From: Leishmania donovani
Lineage: Eukaryota > Euglenozoa > Kinetoplastea > Trypanosomatida > Trypanosomatidae
NCBI RefSeq assembly: GCF_000227135.1
Contig: NC_018239.1
Coordinates: forward strand, 497,872 to 561,871
DNA: 64,000 nucleotides
Reading direction: 5' to 3'
Shown here: positions 10,571-22,125 of the stretch, one piece after another
Numbering within the stretch: the stretch's first letter is position 1
How the letters are laid out: every line of letters begins with the position of its first letter
The notes under the pieces: generated by a model
What the model was told of the DNA's origin: nothing
Databases searched by the model: none
Seen by the model: only the letters and a program-made list of their open reading frames with translations
Translations under genes and position numbers: made by a program

Positions 10571-11565
10571 CGATCTCCGTACGACAGCGCTGACGATGCT
10601 TGCCGAAGTACCTCTGACACCTCGAGCGATGGTAGAAGGTGCGGCAGGCGGGGTCGCTCCTGCTTCCGCGATGCCCCGCCGCCAAATCCGTCATGATGTG
10701 CAACTGTCGGCGACGAGCGTTGCGAAGTGAGGTGAAAAGAGCACCCATTCGCACACGCTGCGGTTGTGAATGCGAGTGCAGCGTCATGGAGCAACAGCGG
10801 TTGGCCCAGGCGCACGCTCTTCGTTCGCTGTGCTCCTCTGCCTCGATGCCTTAGCCGCCACCAGCATCATCGCTGCCGCTGTCGTGCGGCGTCACTGCCA
10901 TGCTATTCCCGCACACCCTCTGCTTTTCATACGTCGCCGCGCAAGCGGTGCTTTATACCTGTGCGCCTCTTTTCATGCAGAGGGGAGGGGGGAAGAAGGT
11001 GGGGGAGCACGCTTACAGAGATGTGCACCAATGCCCGGGAGCGCACATGCGCGTGCTGTGCACTCTCGTTAGGTGCTCCTCACGCTCTCGCCTCCTTCCA
11101 AACGGCAACACTCGCGGCACGCTGTACGGGCAACGTGCAGTGGCGTAGAGGAGGCGGTGGCGTCGGCGTGTAAGATGAGTGGGCGGTAAACGGCGCATCT
11201 GCCCACGAGCGGCTTTCTTTTTGCGCCCTTCTTGTGCCCGTGATGCCGATCGCCGCCGAGGATGAGCTCCCACGACAACGACGAATAGCACTACCACCAC
11301 CAATCCTTGTTCTGCGTCGAGCTGTATCGAGGGCACGCGATGGCAAGTGCCTTACTCTTCCTCATCGTTGTCATCTACGTTCTCCTGCCCGCCTCTTTTT
11401 ACCGGTTTTGACTCTATGTAACTCGCATCGCGCCCGCTCTCGCGTGTGTCTGCTTTCTCGTTCTCCTCTTCGTCGCTGCATCTCTCTACATACGCAGAGG
11501 GCGGAGGACACACACACACACACACATCGACACAAGTGGTAGTCACAGGAAGGAGGAGCGCGAAG
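10571..11565 (+). other. Intergenic spacer
   Basis: No gene seen. Contains pyrimidine tracts around 11383-11480 and a short CA microsatellite at about 11510-11527 just ahead of the next start. Confidence 0.65.
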
Positions 11566-14199
11566 ATGCCGCCGAAGCTGACCTCGAAGAACATCTTCGA
11601 TGTCGTCTTCGATGAGCTCCCCGTAGATGCCTTTATTGACACCGGGCCGGCCTCTCTCAAGGAGGAGCTCATGCTCGAGGCGGCGGGCATGCTCAGCAGC
11701 ACCGGCGAGGGCACCGGAGGTCAACGCAGTGCCCAGCGAGGCGGTACCAACGCCGCCAACGGTAGCGGTGGTGGAGGCGGGTCCACGAGCTATCGGCGGC
11801 ACCTTCTCCCTTCCGCCTTTGTGGCGGCGACGGCGGCCATCGTCCGGTCAAGCGGCCGTTTGGCGGCCGCCGCGTCAGAGGACTCGGCAGCTGCTGCAGC
11901 GCCTGAAGCAGCTGCCGAGCAGTGTGAAGACCCGCAAGACGCCGACGTTCTGGACGCCGAGGACCTTGAGGACGGCACTTCATCGCCGCTGTCGGCACAC
12001 GCTCGTCCGCCAGCCTACACGTCGACGCCCGCACGTACAACGGAGGTCTATTCTGGCAACGTCTTTCGCACAGTTGACGATGACGTGGATGACCGAAGTG
12101 CTGATCGTTTTGTGGCGAGGCGGCGGGGCATCCGCGACGCTCACGGGCGGCGCGACGGCGGCCGTGATGCCACGGACGCGGAAAGAGGCCTTGACATGCA
12201 GATGGATGCCGAGGATGACGCGGTAAAGGAGGCCACCAAGTATGCCGGCTGTGTGGCAGAAATTCAGGCAACCGAGCAAGCCGGCACTAAGCCACAGCCG
12301 GCGTTCTCTGGGCAGCCTATCGGTAGCGGCAGTAAGCCGAACCTGCTTGATGCTCGTCCTGTAGCGAGCAGCGCAGGCTCCAGAATCGCGCCCGGTGTGA
12401 GTGTAGCCGGCAGTGGCACCGAGCTGTCGATCAGCGGTGACGCCGCTGTTGAGGGGACCGTACCTGCGACAGTGACGAGCGTTACCGCGCAGTCGACAGA
12501 GGGCATCAAAACCGCTCCGCTGGTGGCGGCCGGGGCGTCGTCAGCCGCCGTCTCCGGAGCAGCAAGTCCGCATGGCGAAGGTCAGATCGGCGACCAGGCA
12601 CTTCCCTCCTACGGGCAAGTCCGATCTGAGGCTCGCGGCGCCGGGCATGCAGCCGTCAGTGGTGGCCAGGCAGTTTCTGTCGCAGGAGGGCCGCTTCTTC
12701 AGCGACCTTTCGGCGTTGCCCGCGCACCACAGAGAGGTGGCACTCTCACGGCGGCCGAGCAGCTTGCCCTCATGCCTCCAGGTCTCGATCGCATGTACAC
12801 CGGTGCCTGCGTCATGTATCGCCACCCGAAGAACTTCGGCTTCGTCTCGCCAGACGTGGGCGGGCCGGACGTGTTCTTCATCATTGACAGCATCGCCCTC
12901 TCCTTTACGAAACTGGCGCTCCGGGCCTTCTACCTGCGCAGTGGCATGCCGGTGCCGCCCTCCGTCGCCGCTGCGTATCGCCTCGGGGCAGCAAACGACA
13001 GTTCAACGCCAGCAGGCGGAGATGGGGCACCGATCAGTAGCACAACAACAGCTGAGGCGAACGCTGCAACGGCAGCGGACGCGAACAGCACGGCGCCGGA
13101 TCAAGTTTCGGTGCCGGCCCCCGCGTTCCCCGGAGTCGCAGCAGGCGTCACGGCTGCTAGAAATGGACAGGCAACGATAGCCGGCGCCGTTCTTGGCGAG
13201 TTAGGCGTTCTCGGTGCCACACCTGTGTCGGCGACTCGGCCGGGGGACGCTGGCGACCGCGTCTCCATACCGCCAACCACAGCAGAAGAGCTGGCATGGG
13301 CGGAGACGGCTGCTTCGCTGCTAACCAGCGCCACCGCGCGGCTTCTCCAGTGCCAAGTAGATCAAGGCATCGGCGGCGGCCTTCGGGTTGGGGATCGCAT
13401 GAGCTTCGTTGTCACCCGAAACCACGCCGCGCGTGGCGGAAACGGCCGCCTGCTGCGAGCCGAGTTCATCCGGGGCGTGCCGGCGATGCAGCTGGCGATG
13501 CCGCTCGAGCAAAGCTGGTTCCATCCGTTGTTCCCTGGCGCCGTCGGCCAGAAGACCAGCGCCCCGTATGGCGCCGCCTCAAGGCCACCACCACCTCCTC
13601 CCTCTTCGTCTTCCGCTGAGGGCGGTGGCAGAGACGCGTCAAGTGCAGGGGAGCCTCTTGGCCCCTTCGACTCTACCTCCACGGTCCTCACTCGCTACAC
13701 CGGCTGCGTGCGCACGTACGACGCGGAGGAGCAGCGCGGCTACATCCGCTGCGACGAGTCGGATGGCAGTGGTGGCGGCCACACGCCTGATGTCATCTTC
13801 TACGCGCACTCAGTGCTTTGGGACTTGACGCGCTGCCCACCGCTGAAGCGACAGGTGAAGGAGAGCATGCGGCTGGCCTACAGTGTATGCGGGACGGAAC
13901 GCAACGGCAAGTACGTCGCCACCCTCATCACCAACCCAGACGGCGAGCCATTCTGCGAGGAAAATATGACGTTTGCCGAGAACGTGCTGCCGTTTTTCAT
14001 AGCTGACGGGGGTGGGCCGAGCAGGCGGCGTGGGCGTGGCGAGGACGGCGGCGGTGTTAGCAGCGGCCGCGGCGGGATGGGTATGGACGTTGGCGCCGGC
14101 GCAAGTGCCGAGGGTGTTGGGAGCGACCGCAAGCGTGTCAAGGCAGCGGAAGACGACATGCTACTCCTCTACGCCGAGGATGACTACCCTTTCATGTGA
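11566..14199 (+). CDS. Protein with two cold-shock-like nucleic-acid-binding domains
   Basis: The 877-residue protein starts at ATG 11566 (MPPKLTSKN); an open extension upstream encodes a CA-repeat His/Thr tract and is judged 5'UTR. Residues about 411-443 read as the first half of a cold-shock fold: YTGACVMY, then KNFGFVSPD (RNP1-like) and GGPDVFFII (RNP2-like). A second such block at about 710-750 has RYTGCVRTY, RGYIRCDES and PDVIFYAHS. Each is followed by a helical/strand region that could complete the barrel. The sequence before and between the domains is long, Ala/Gly/Ser-rich and probably disordered. The C-terminus has a basic DRKRVK patch, possibly nuclear targeting, then an acidic tail. 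RNA or single-stranded DNA binding is inferred; I know no named orthologue. Confidence 0.7.
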   Translation: MPPKLTSKNIFDVVFDELPVDAFIDTGPASLKEELMLEAAGMLSSTGEGTGGQRSAQRGGTNAANGSGGGGGSTSYRRHLLPSAFVAATAAIVRSSGRLAAAASEDSAAAAAPEAAAEQCEDPQDADVLDAEDLEDGTSSPLSAHARPPAYTSTPARTTEVYSGNVFRTVDDDVDDRSADRFVARRRGIRDAHGRRDGGRDATDAERGLDMQMDAEDDAVKEATKYAGCVAEIQATEQAGTKPQPAFSGQPIGSGSKPNLLDARPVASSAGSRIAPGVSVAGSGTELSISGDAAVEGTVPATVTSVTAQSTEGIKTAPLVAAGASSAAVSGAASPHGEGQIGDQALPSYGQVRSEARGAGHAAVSGGQAVSVAGGPLLQRPFGVARAPQRGGTLTAAEQLALMPPGLDRMYTGACVMYRHPKNFGFVSPDVGGPDVFFIIDSIALSFTKLALRAFYLRSGMPVPPSVAAAYRLGAANDSSTPAGGDGAPISSTTTAEANAATAADANSTAPDQVSVPAPAFPGVAAGVTAARNGQATIAGAVLGELGVLGATPVSATRPGDAGDRVSIPPTTAEELAWAETAASLLTSATARLLQCQVDQGIGGGLRVGDRMSFVVTRNHAARGGNGRLLRAEFIRGVPAMQLAMPLEQSWFHPLFPGAVGQKTSAPYGAASRPPPPPPSSSSAEGGGRDASSAGEPLGPFDSTSTVLTRYTGCVRTYDAEEQRGYIRCDESDGSGGGHTPDVIFYAHSVLWDLTRCPPLKRQVKESMRLAYSVCGTERNGKYVATLITNPDGEPFCEENMTFAENVLPFFIADGGGPSRRRGRGEDGGGVSSGRGGMGMDVGAGASAEGVGSDRKRVKAAEDDMLLLYAEDDYPFM

Positions 14200-15903
14200 C
14201 CACGCGTTCGTGTCAACAGGGCAATGAGAGAGGAGGAGGCGCACTTGCGTGCCAGCGCTGGTGCGGTGCTTCCTTAGGACGCCGGCGCCTCGCCTTGCCT
14301 GTGCTTCGTGTCGTGTCGGTGACGAAAGTGTCTCTGGGAGAAAGAGGGGGGCGATTACCCTCGCCGTGCGAGTTGGCGGTGTGATGGTGTATAAGTGCGC
14401 ATATATCGCGGAACACGCGAAAGAAGAACCGCCTCGGCGGCCATCAGAATGCTCATTTTTCTCTCCTCTGTTGTGCGCAAGCGCGAGAAGTGCCAGTGCG
14501 AGCCGCGCTATCATCGGCTACGTGGGTCGACGGCAGCACAGCGACGGGGCACATCGGATGACGCGCAGCGCACCGTGCTACCGTCTACGCGCCACCTTTG
14601 CCGGTTGCCATCTTGATGTCCGAGATCACGCCGTGTCTCTCTATCTCTCGGTTCGCAATACGGCTTTATCCCCTCTTCTCTCACCGCCACACCTCTGCCT
14701 TGCCGCGTCCACGTCTCGTCGACACACACGTACTCCTCAACCCATGGACGCACGTGCATGCGTGCCGCTTCTGTACTCCACGCGCGTCTGAGGACGAGTC
14801 GCGGTGCACGACGACTCGTTATTTTGTCTTACCTGCCGAATCCTTCGGCATCACGTCAGTACGGTGTAGGCTCGGCCCGCATTCACAGACCTACGTGCCC
14901 GCTAGGAGTGCGTTTTGTGCGCAAGTGGCGTGCGAGCGCTCTGCAGAGTAGACTACCCGTTTTCTTCAAGTGCCAGAGGCACCGACAGCGAGCGGCCCTT
15001 CGCTGTTGCACTTGCGCTATCTCTCCTCGTCGCCGCTGGCTAGAGGGTGCGCCTCATCCCTCCCTAGCATTTTGGCTGCTTGTGCTTTCCGACGACGCTG
15101 TCGACTCGGCTCTGCACGGTCGTCGTCGTCCTCACACGAGAACGAGTTGTTGCTAAATCTGTCAGGCTTTAGCGTGGGCTAGTTGCGCAGTCGTTTCGCA
15201 TTTCTCCCGTCGTCCCTGTCGTCCTCCCCACTCGCTGACGGATACCCGTGCACGACTCTCTTTTCTTTTCGCCCGGCCCGCTCCGCCTCTCTCCCGCTGG
15301 CTCGCCTGCTGACAACAGCCTTCGAAAACCGAAAAGCGGACATGCTTACGTGCTGCTCTCTTCCTCCGCTCTTGTTTGACCGCATCCCATCCGGCAGACG
15401 ACTTCCCCTGTCCGTTGCACGGCCCTACTCCCTTGTTCTACTTGCGCTCCCCCATTTGCGCGGTCCTGCTTGATCACCGGTGCCCACACCGTGCGCGCGC
15501 GCGTGTGTGTGTGTGTGGGTGGGTGGGTGCATGGGTGGCCGGTGCTGCTGCTCTGATCGAACGATAAAGCGAATACGGCAGCGGGAGAGCGTCCAGGGCG
15601 CTTGGTGACGGAAAACGTGTCCTGCTCACGTGGCTGAGGCGACCCCCGCGCGGGTTTGAGCCTCGACGCTTTTCGGGGACGCTGCCACGGCACATCTTTT
15701 CGTTCGTGTCTTCCCCGCTCCGTCGGCCGCTCTTCGTGCTCTGAGTCATCGAAGTTGCGCTTGGCGAGGCTGCGCGGTGGACCCTTCGATTGGACGGCTC
15801 ACTTCTGCTGAGGGATTTTCCAGGGTCGCCTGTATCCCGCATCTTCCCGCTCTCGGGCCTCGCTGCAGTGGCCATCCGCCGAACTCGCGTGCGTGCGTGA
15901 GAG
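14200..15903 (+). other. Intergenic spacer
   Basis: No gene seen. The spacer is CT-rich on its right side and holds a GC/GT dinucleotide stretch followed by GGGT repeats at about 15490-15530. An in-frame stop (15898-15900) lies immediately before the ABC transporter ATG. Confidence 0.65.
15490..15530 (+). repeat. GC/GT dinucleotide and GGGT microsatellite
   Basis: A run of GC then GT dinucleotides passes into (GGGT)n. It is a simple repeat in an untranslated region. Confidence 0.8.
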
Positions 15904-18900
15904 ATGTACTTTCATGGGCCGAACAGTGGTGGTGCTGTGGACGGACCGTCGTTGTCTTGTTCGCCGCCGACGATTTGCACTGGCGCCCAGTCGACAGCGG
16001 CGGCCGCGCTCCACGACATTCACGGCCAGCAGCGTGGCCCATCACCTTGGAGCGCCTTGTCGTCCTACTCGACGTGGATTAACGCTTCGTTTCTTCGTGC
16101 CCTGCACGGCGCGCATGCGGCCACCCTGAAGGCCTTTGGACAGAGTGATGGCCAACGCGCTCGCAACGGCGACGGGGTGCGGGAGTCAACGCTGCTCCCG
16201 TGTGCGGTCGCGCGCCGGCTCCACGCTTGGTACGAGGCTCTGTCCACCACTCGTGCGTGCGCAGTGGTTCTCCCGCAGGATGTTGACGGCCCTCTCGTCG
16301 TCCACCTCACACTTCTCCTCATTGGCTGGGAAGTGATGCAAGCGACATCCGTCTACCTGCGCCGTCGGCGCGCGATGCGGGCCAGTGCGAAGGCCGAGGC
16401 GGAGGCGACGCAGGCGTGTGACGAGAACGCAGCGGATGCCCAGGAGTCACGCGGCCTCTCGACCTCGCGGCAATCAGCGACGGCGCAGGTGCCGTCACCA
16501 CCGGAGATGGAGTCGGTGCAGACCAGGCAATCACTCCTGCCACGAAACTCGACACGGGCGGTGCATCGGTTGTGCAGTTACTGGGCACTTATCGAGAAGG
16601 CGGTTCTGGCTGCGCCGCGCAAGCGCGCTGGTGCGCCAACGAACGTCGCTGCTCTTGGCTGGTTCGTCAGCTCTGCGCTCGCCGGCCGGAATTCGGCACA
16701 GGGCGGCAGGAACCGTCGCGGGTTTTACCGGCTCCCCTCGGATGGCGCTCCGCACGATGCGGGGACGGTGCTCGTGCTGTCGGACAAATCCGCGTTCCCC
16801 GTCATGACGGAGCCAGGGGGGAACTCGAAAAGGCAGCCGGGTGCGACGTCATCTGCAGCGTCGCTCGTCACAGCGGAGAAGCCGGCAGAGGTGGCGGAGC
16901 CGTGGAGGGTGATGCATTTTTTGTGGACTGACATGGTGCGCTACTCCGTAACGTATACCGAGCTGCGGCAGCTGCTGCTCGGCTGCAGTGTCGCTGAGAT
17001 TGCGAAGGTCTTCGAGAACGCTGGAGACGTGGATAGCTACCAAGGCGGCCTCTGCGCCGCCTACGGCGCACGCGCCCTGCAGCCTATATGGAGGGGTAGA
17101 AGCAGCCGCAACATCTCGCACGAGGCGGCAGCGAGCACAGCGCGCTGCGTCACAAGTCCCCCCTCGAACGGTGTCTCACCCAGCTGCTACGCAGACCCGC
17201 GCGCCGCCGTGGCATGCGTGGCACTGACGTGGTACTTGTCACTCGTGCGCGAGGTGTACGATGCGGTTATCGTGCACGAGGACGTCCAGCGCTGCGCAGG
17301 CGCGCTCGAGGAGCTTGAGGAGCACAGCAAGGCCGTGTATCAGCACGGCGTACAGGTCGGACTCGCCTTTTTCGAAGAGGAGCTGCACAGCGTCTCGTAC
17401 CGCGGTGCCGCGGACGCGAGAAGCGGCGCCGGCGGAGGGTGTGCCTCTGGACAGCCTCACCGTCATGAGCATTCAATGGTGCTTCCCGAGGTTGAGAGCA
17501 CCGCCGACGGCCACGCGGTGCATGCGGCTTCTAGCTCGTCTGTGTCGATGGCAGCGGGGGTGCATCTCAGCTGCCACCGTGCGGGAAACGGGAACCATTT
17601 ACGGTGTGGCGATGCCACTGACAGTCCACTCGCCCTCTCACCGCCACCGCGCGGCCGTGGGGAACGCGTACTAGTGGGTGCGACGCACGCGCCTATCCGC
17701 GTGGCCTCGCCCTTGGCATGCTGGGCGGAGTTGAATGCTGCACTAGCTGCTCTGCTGTGGCGGCGGCGGCTGATGAAGCTGCTGCACGTGCGAAGTCTTT
17801 TCTGCTACATGTACACCGGCAGCGTGGCAAAGATGGTCTCCTCTGCCGTGCTGGCGGGGCTGACATGCCTTTCCTCCCGCGTAGCGACGACCGGGCAAGT
17901 GGCGCGCGAGGCCATCAGCTCGAACCTGGACACATACTATCGCACGCACGGGGAGAGGTCGCCACCAGGCAGCCATTCTGACAGCGGCAGCGGACCGCTC
18001 CACGGTGGTGCAGTGTCCACGCAGCAGCGCATCATTGCCCTATGCCTGCTCGAGTGCATGCGTCTCACTGTGAACACGGTGCTCACGCGCACCACGCACG
18101 CGTACATAAACATGGCAGCCTCGCAGCGGCGCAACACCGTGAAGGCGGAGCTCTACGAGGCCCTGACGCACCTGCCTCTCGCGTTCTTCGACACACACTC
18201 ATTTGACGAGGTGGAGCAGATTGTCTACTACGTCAACGATATCGAGGGCGTGGAGGTGCACGTGCACCACTACGTCTGTGGCCTCGTCATGTCGCTTTTC
18301 GCCATGCAGCACGCCGTCCATCAGTTACCACGTCGAGCACGCCTGCTAGTGGGCGCCACGGTCGCGGTGTCGCTCACCATAAAATGCATCGGACAACGCA
18401 TTAAGCAGTGGGTACAGGTGGCGCAGCGCACCGGAGGAGTGCTCCCGCCGTGGCTGCGCGGCTACGAGTCGGGCGGCGTTGCACCCGGGACGACGGAGCT
18501 CGACGCGCAGGTGGAGGAGAACACGGAGAGCAATGCGCGGCAAGGCGGCGTGATGTTGCGCGGGTTAGACATTTTAGCCGTGCTGCCGCAGCTCCGCCCG
18601 TACGCGGCGGACCTTAGCTTGATGCGGTGGTGGACACGCCATACCCACGCGTGCAGCGCCGCGGCCGGGGCGACAGAGGCATCAACGTTTCTGCAAGGCG
18701 TGCTGGTACTGCCGTTTCAGGCGTACGGCCACCTGCTGCCGGCGTTCGGCGGTGCGCTCATGACGTTCGCGGACTGGGTGCTGCCAACGCTCGTGGCCAG
18801 CTACGGTGCCTCAATGGCGTTTTGCAGTGTCGATGCGCTGAGTCTGTCGAATAGACTCATCGAGGCCATGCGGGGCGTCGGCGACACGGTCGATGCCCTG

Positions 18901-20730
18901 CTCGACGGCCGCCGCGTCGCGGAGGTGGTGTTGCTGAACGCTTACAAGGCGAATGTTCTGGAGAAGGTGCTGGATGGTCGACGGTGGGAGCCAACCACGG
19001 CCGAATACGCGAGGGACTTCGGCTTCCCCGGCGAGGCGCACAAACACGACCGCAGCAAGGACAAATATCACGATGCCGGTGTCGGTTGCGCGGCACGTGC
19101 GACGGAGGTCGGCTCGCCTCGCTGCGACCAACGGCGCCACCTGCTGCAATCGTTGCGCCGTGCCGACTCCCATACAGTCACGCCATCTCCATCGTTGCTC
19201 ATGCTGCGGTGGATGCGCGTCCTCAAGCACAACTGCTGCTGGTGCGTCACACACGCCCCACCTATTAGTATTCTCGGACGATTTTTGCGACTTGTACGAC
19301 GCGGGCTTGCAACGATGGGGATCGTAAAAAAAGACCGCCGCGGCAACAGCCGACGCCAATCACGGAAGCCCTACCGCCATCACCGCCGTCCAAACCGGCC
19401 ATGCCATATTTCCTGCCGGCGGAGACGTCCGTCACAGCAAGAGGACCAGCAGCCATTCAAGAGTCCTCGATCTCTAGCGCCGGGCAGCGCGAGTGAAGCG
19501 ACGGATGCGTGTCTGAGCAACCACTCGTCCGAGGACGATAACGGCCGCGGCGCTGATGCCTGCGCCTCGTCGTCGCCACTCAGCGACGATTCCGACGTTG
19601 ACCGTGAAGCTGCAGCGGCGGCCACCGTGGCGCTGCTCACGAGCGGCAGTGTGCATGCCGTGACAGTGCGGAACGTGCAGTTTTGCTATCCCACTGCCCC
19701 TACGGTGCCGGTGTTCTCACACCCTATCACGTGCTCCTTCGTGCTCCAAGGCGACCGCGATGCGTCTTCGCCGTCGCCGTCGAGTGCCTCGCAGCCGCAG
19801 ACGGCAAGGTGCGGCTGTAGCAGCAGAGGCCGTCTGGTGTGTCTTGTAGGGCCCAGCGGCCACGGCAAGTCTACTCTGCTCAGCCTGTTATTGGGGATGT
19901 ACACGCATTACGGGACGCCTAGTCGCGTCCTCGACAATGACAACGATGCCAGCAGGGGTGGCGGCGGCGGCGAGGCGCAACAGCAGGGCGGCGCTGAAGC
20001 GCGGGAGGGAGAGGAGGCGCTCTTCAATCCTTCATGCCCTGCGGTCATTCCGGACATCGTGCTCACGCTGGCGTTGCCGCGTTCGCTGGCCTACTCCTCC
20101 GAAGAGCTGGGGTCAGCCGGCTTGCAGGATGCCACGCCGACCCCAGCTGCATCTGCCATGTTGGAGATGGTTTATGAGCAGCTGTCTGTTGCCTCGATTC
20201 CGCGCGACATCCTTCGCGGAAAGCTCTTCAGTTTTGTGCCGCAGAACCCCGTGATCTTTTCCGGGGCCACCATAGCGCACAACATCAGCCTTGAGAATTA
20301 CGTATCCCTTGAGCAGGAGGAGCTGCTGGCGGAGATTGCGCAGTGCGCTGCCTGGGCACACTGCGAGTACATTCAGCGCTTTCCGCAAGGCTTGCTGACG
20401 TACATTGCTGACAGCGGAACAGGGGCTTGGTCGTCTCCACTCGCGTCTGCAGGTACTGGAGGCTGCGGCGCCGGTGGTGGTGGTGTGGTGCGCCTCAGCA
20501 TTGGCCAGGCGCAGCGACTGATGATGGCACGTGCTCTGTTCCACGGTCGGCGCGGCGGCACCGTGCTCGTGATGGACGAGCCCACCGCGAGTCTGGACAA
20601 GGAGGTGAAGCTGCAAATACTGGGCGAGTGGCGCGAGTTGCTGGACTCTGGTATTGTACGCGGCGCGATATGCGCAACCCACGATGACGATCTCATCGCG
20701 GTGGCAGATCAGGTCGTGCGTCTGCCGTAG
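15904..20730 (+). CDS. ABC transporter, exporter-type half transporter with long inserts
   Basis: The 1608-residue protein starts at ATG 15904, right after an in-frame stop. The nucleotide-binding domain is C-terminal and complete: Walker A GPSGHGKST at about 1316-1324, Q-loop VPQNPVIFSG with Gln 1447, signature LSIGQ at 1531-1535, Walker B VLVMDE at 1554-1559 and H-loop His 1593. The membrane domain includes a block typical of type IV (ABCB/C-like) exporters around residues 745-790 (LPLAFFDTHSFDEVEQIV, then NDIEGVEV). Hydrophobic segments lie near 640-700, 800-830 and 930-980. Long Ser/Ala/Gly/Arg-rich insertions, including a very basic stretch before the NBD, double the usual half-transporter length. 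The signature has Ile for the usual third-position Gly. Substrate and membrane are unknown; it would act as a homo- or heterodimer. Confidence 0.85.
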   Translation: MYFHGPNSGGAVDGPSLSCSPPTICTGAQSTAAAALHDIHGQQRGPSPWSALSSYSTWINASFLRALHGAHAATLKAFGQSDGQRARNGDGVRESTLLPCAVARRLHAWYEALSTTRACAVVLPQDVDGPLVVHLTLLLIGWEVMQATSVYLRRRRAMRASAKAEAEATQACDENAADAQESRGLSTSRQSATAQVPSPPEMESVQTRQSLLPRNSTRAVHRLCSYWALIEKAVLAAPRKRAGAPTNVAALGWFVSSALAGRNSAQGGRNRRGFYRLPSDGAPHDAGTVLVLSDKSAFPVMTEPGGNSKRQPGATSSAASLVTAEKPAEVAEPWRVMHFLWTDMVRYSVTYTELRQLLLGCSVAEIAKVFENAGDVDSYQGGLCAAYGARALQPIWRGRSSRNISHEAAASTARCVTSPPSNGVSPSCYADPRAAVACVALTWYLSLVREVYDAVIVHEDVQRCAGALEELEEHSKAVYQHGVQVGLAFFEEELHSVSYRGAADARSGAGGGCASGQPHRHEHSMVLPEVESTADGHAVHAASSSSVSMAAGVHLSCHRAGNGNHLRCGDATDSPLALSPPPRGRGERVLVGATHAPIRVASPLACWAELNAALAALLWRRRLMKLLHVRSLFCYMYTGSVAKMVSSAVLAGLTCLSSRVATTGQVAREAISSNLDTYYRTHGERSPPGSHSDSGSGPLHGGAVSTQQRIIALCLLECMRLTVNTVLTRTTHAYINMAASQRRNTVKAELYEALTHLPLAFFDTHSFDEVEQIVYYVNDIEGVEVHVHHYVCGLVMSLFAMQHAVHQLPRRARLLVGATVAVSLTIKCIGQRIKQWVQVAQRTGGVLPPWLRGYESGGVAPGTTELDAQVEENTESNARQGGVMLRGLDILAVLPQLRPYAADLSLMRWWTRHTHACSAAAGATEASTFLQGVLVLPFQAYGHLLPAFGGALMTFADWVLPTLVASYGASMAFCSVDALSLSNRLIEAMRGVGDTVDALLDGRRVAEVVLLNAYKANVLEKVLDGRRWEPTTAEYARDFGFPGEAHKHDRSKDKYHDAGVGCAARATEVGSPRCDQRRHLLQSLRRADSHTVTPSPSLLMLRWMRVLKHNCCWCVTHAPPISILGRFLRLVRRGLATMGIVKKDRRGNSRRQSRKPYRHHRRPNRPCHISCRRRRPSQQEDQQPFKSPRSLAPGSASEATDACLSNHSSEDDNGRGADACASSSPLSDDSDVDREAAAAATVALLTSGSVHAVTVRNVQFCYPTAPTVPVFSHPITCSFVLQGDRDASSPSPSSASQPQTARCGCSSRGRLVCLVGPSGHGKSTLLSLLLGMYTHYGTPSRVLDNDNDASRGGGGGEAQQQGGAEAREGEEALFNPSCPAVIPDIVLTLALPRSLAYSSEELGSAGLQDATPTPAASAMLEMVYEQLSVASIPRDILRGKLFSFVPQNPVIFSGATIAHNISLENYVSLEQEELLAEIAQCAAWAHCEYIQRFPQGLLTYIADSGTGAWSSPLASAGTGGCGAGGGGVVRLSIGQAQRLMMARALFHGRRGGTVLVMDEPTASLDKEVKLQILGEWRELLDSGIVRGAICATHDDDLIAVADQVVRLP

Positions 20731-22125
20731 CCTCGGAGAGGCTGAGACTCACGTGCATATTGTCTCGGCCAAAAAAGAGGCTGGTAAGGGGGCGTGCTGA
20801 TGGGTGCCGTGGCTTCCTCACTCCGCGCGTGCCTGCATCCTTGCAATGTCTGTGTACTGCCCCTCGACGGGGCGCGAGTGAGTGCACGAGCACTGCCAAG
20901 AGGCTCCTACTGCTGTTGCTGCTGCACAGTCGGCTCTCAAGAGCAGCGACAGGAGACAACGAAGGAAAGACTCGTCGAAGGACGCAACGGTGCCGGTGGA
21001 GTCGAGCATGTGTGTGAAGTGAGGCATAGAAAGCGGGCGACAAGACGCCCTTCTGCCTCTCTCCCTACTGCTGGTATCATCGCTGTTCGTGAACCGGGAC
21101 GCGTGCTGGTCAGGTTACCGGATGGAGGCGCTGGGTTCGCTTCGTGATGCTGACGTGCCCAACGTGATTCCTTCTCTACCGTGTCTTTTATGTGCGCCCT
21201 CTCACATCTTTTAACGGTACCTGTTCGTCTTCTGAAGCCGGCTGCCGTGTTGGGCACCCACCCTCATCTATCCCTCATCAGCATTCCCAGCCCGCCTACC
21301 CTTCATGCTCTCGCTCGTCGATGAATGGCGTAGTATGCGTCCGCCAACTAAGAAGCAAGTGAGACGTTGCGCTTGCTGACCGTGACCGCGGAGCGCCGCT
21401 TCAGTTGATGCGCTCTTTCTGTGCTGAGTTTCTCGCCTTCTCCCTTTCTGACAGCATCTTTCACCGCTTCAGCGCATGAGGGTCGGAGGAGGACGACGCA
21501 CACTGGTAGGCGCGGACTCACGGACAGCGCTGCTGTCTCTTCACGGCAACACTTGCGTCTTTGCTTCTCTCCTGTAGCCCATCTGCTGTGGCTGATTGCC
21601 CGCGCTGCGTATGCCCCCCCTGTGCGCTCCCAGCTCCTCTATCCCTTATCCGCTTGAGATGTCGTCCGTTCGCGCTGGTGATGAGGAAAGCATCTCTTGC
21701 CCAGCGTGCCGACACGCTAACCGAGACGGTAGCAGTGTGCCGCACCTTGCCCAGCTGGTGTGCCGCTCTTCGTGGCACGTGTTCGCTTCCCTCCGCGTGT
21801 CGTCTTCGTTGTGCACGCGCGGGCGCATGCTTGCCTTGTGTACTCCCGTCTCTGGCGGTGCCTAAGGAACGCCTTCTCGCTCTCTCGCCCACTCTTTCTA
21901 AATGCGCCCCTTCACTGAAACCGGCACTCTGTGCGTGTGTGTGAAAGAGCCTTTGCCGCGTCATGGCAGACGCTCCGCAGCGTCTTGTAGGCCGCTGTAC
22001 GCAACGCATTCGACAGATGCTGGACATGCTGCATGATGGTGCTCTCCCCGCACGCACACCCACCACCGCTGTCTCTCTCACCTCAACGCCCATCCGCTTT
22101 ACCTGTTCTTCATGAATGTCTCTCA

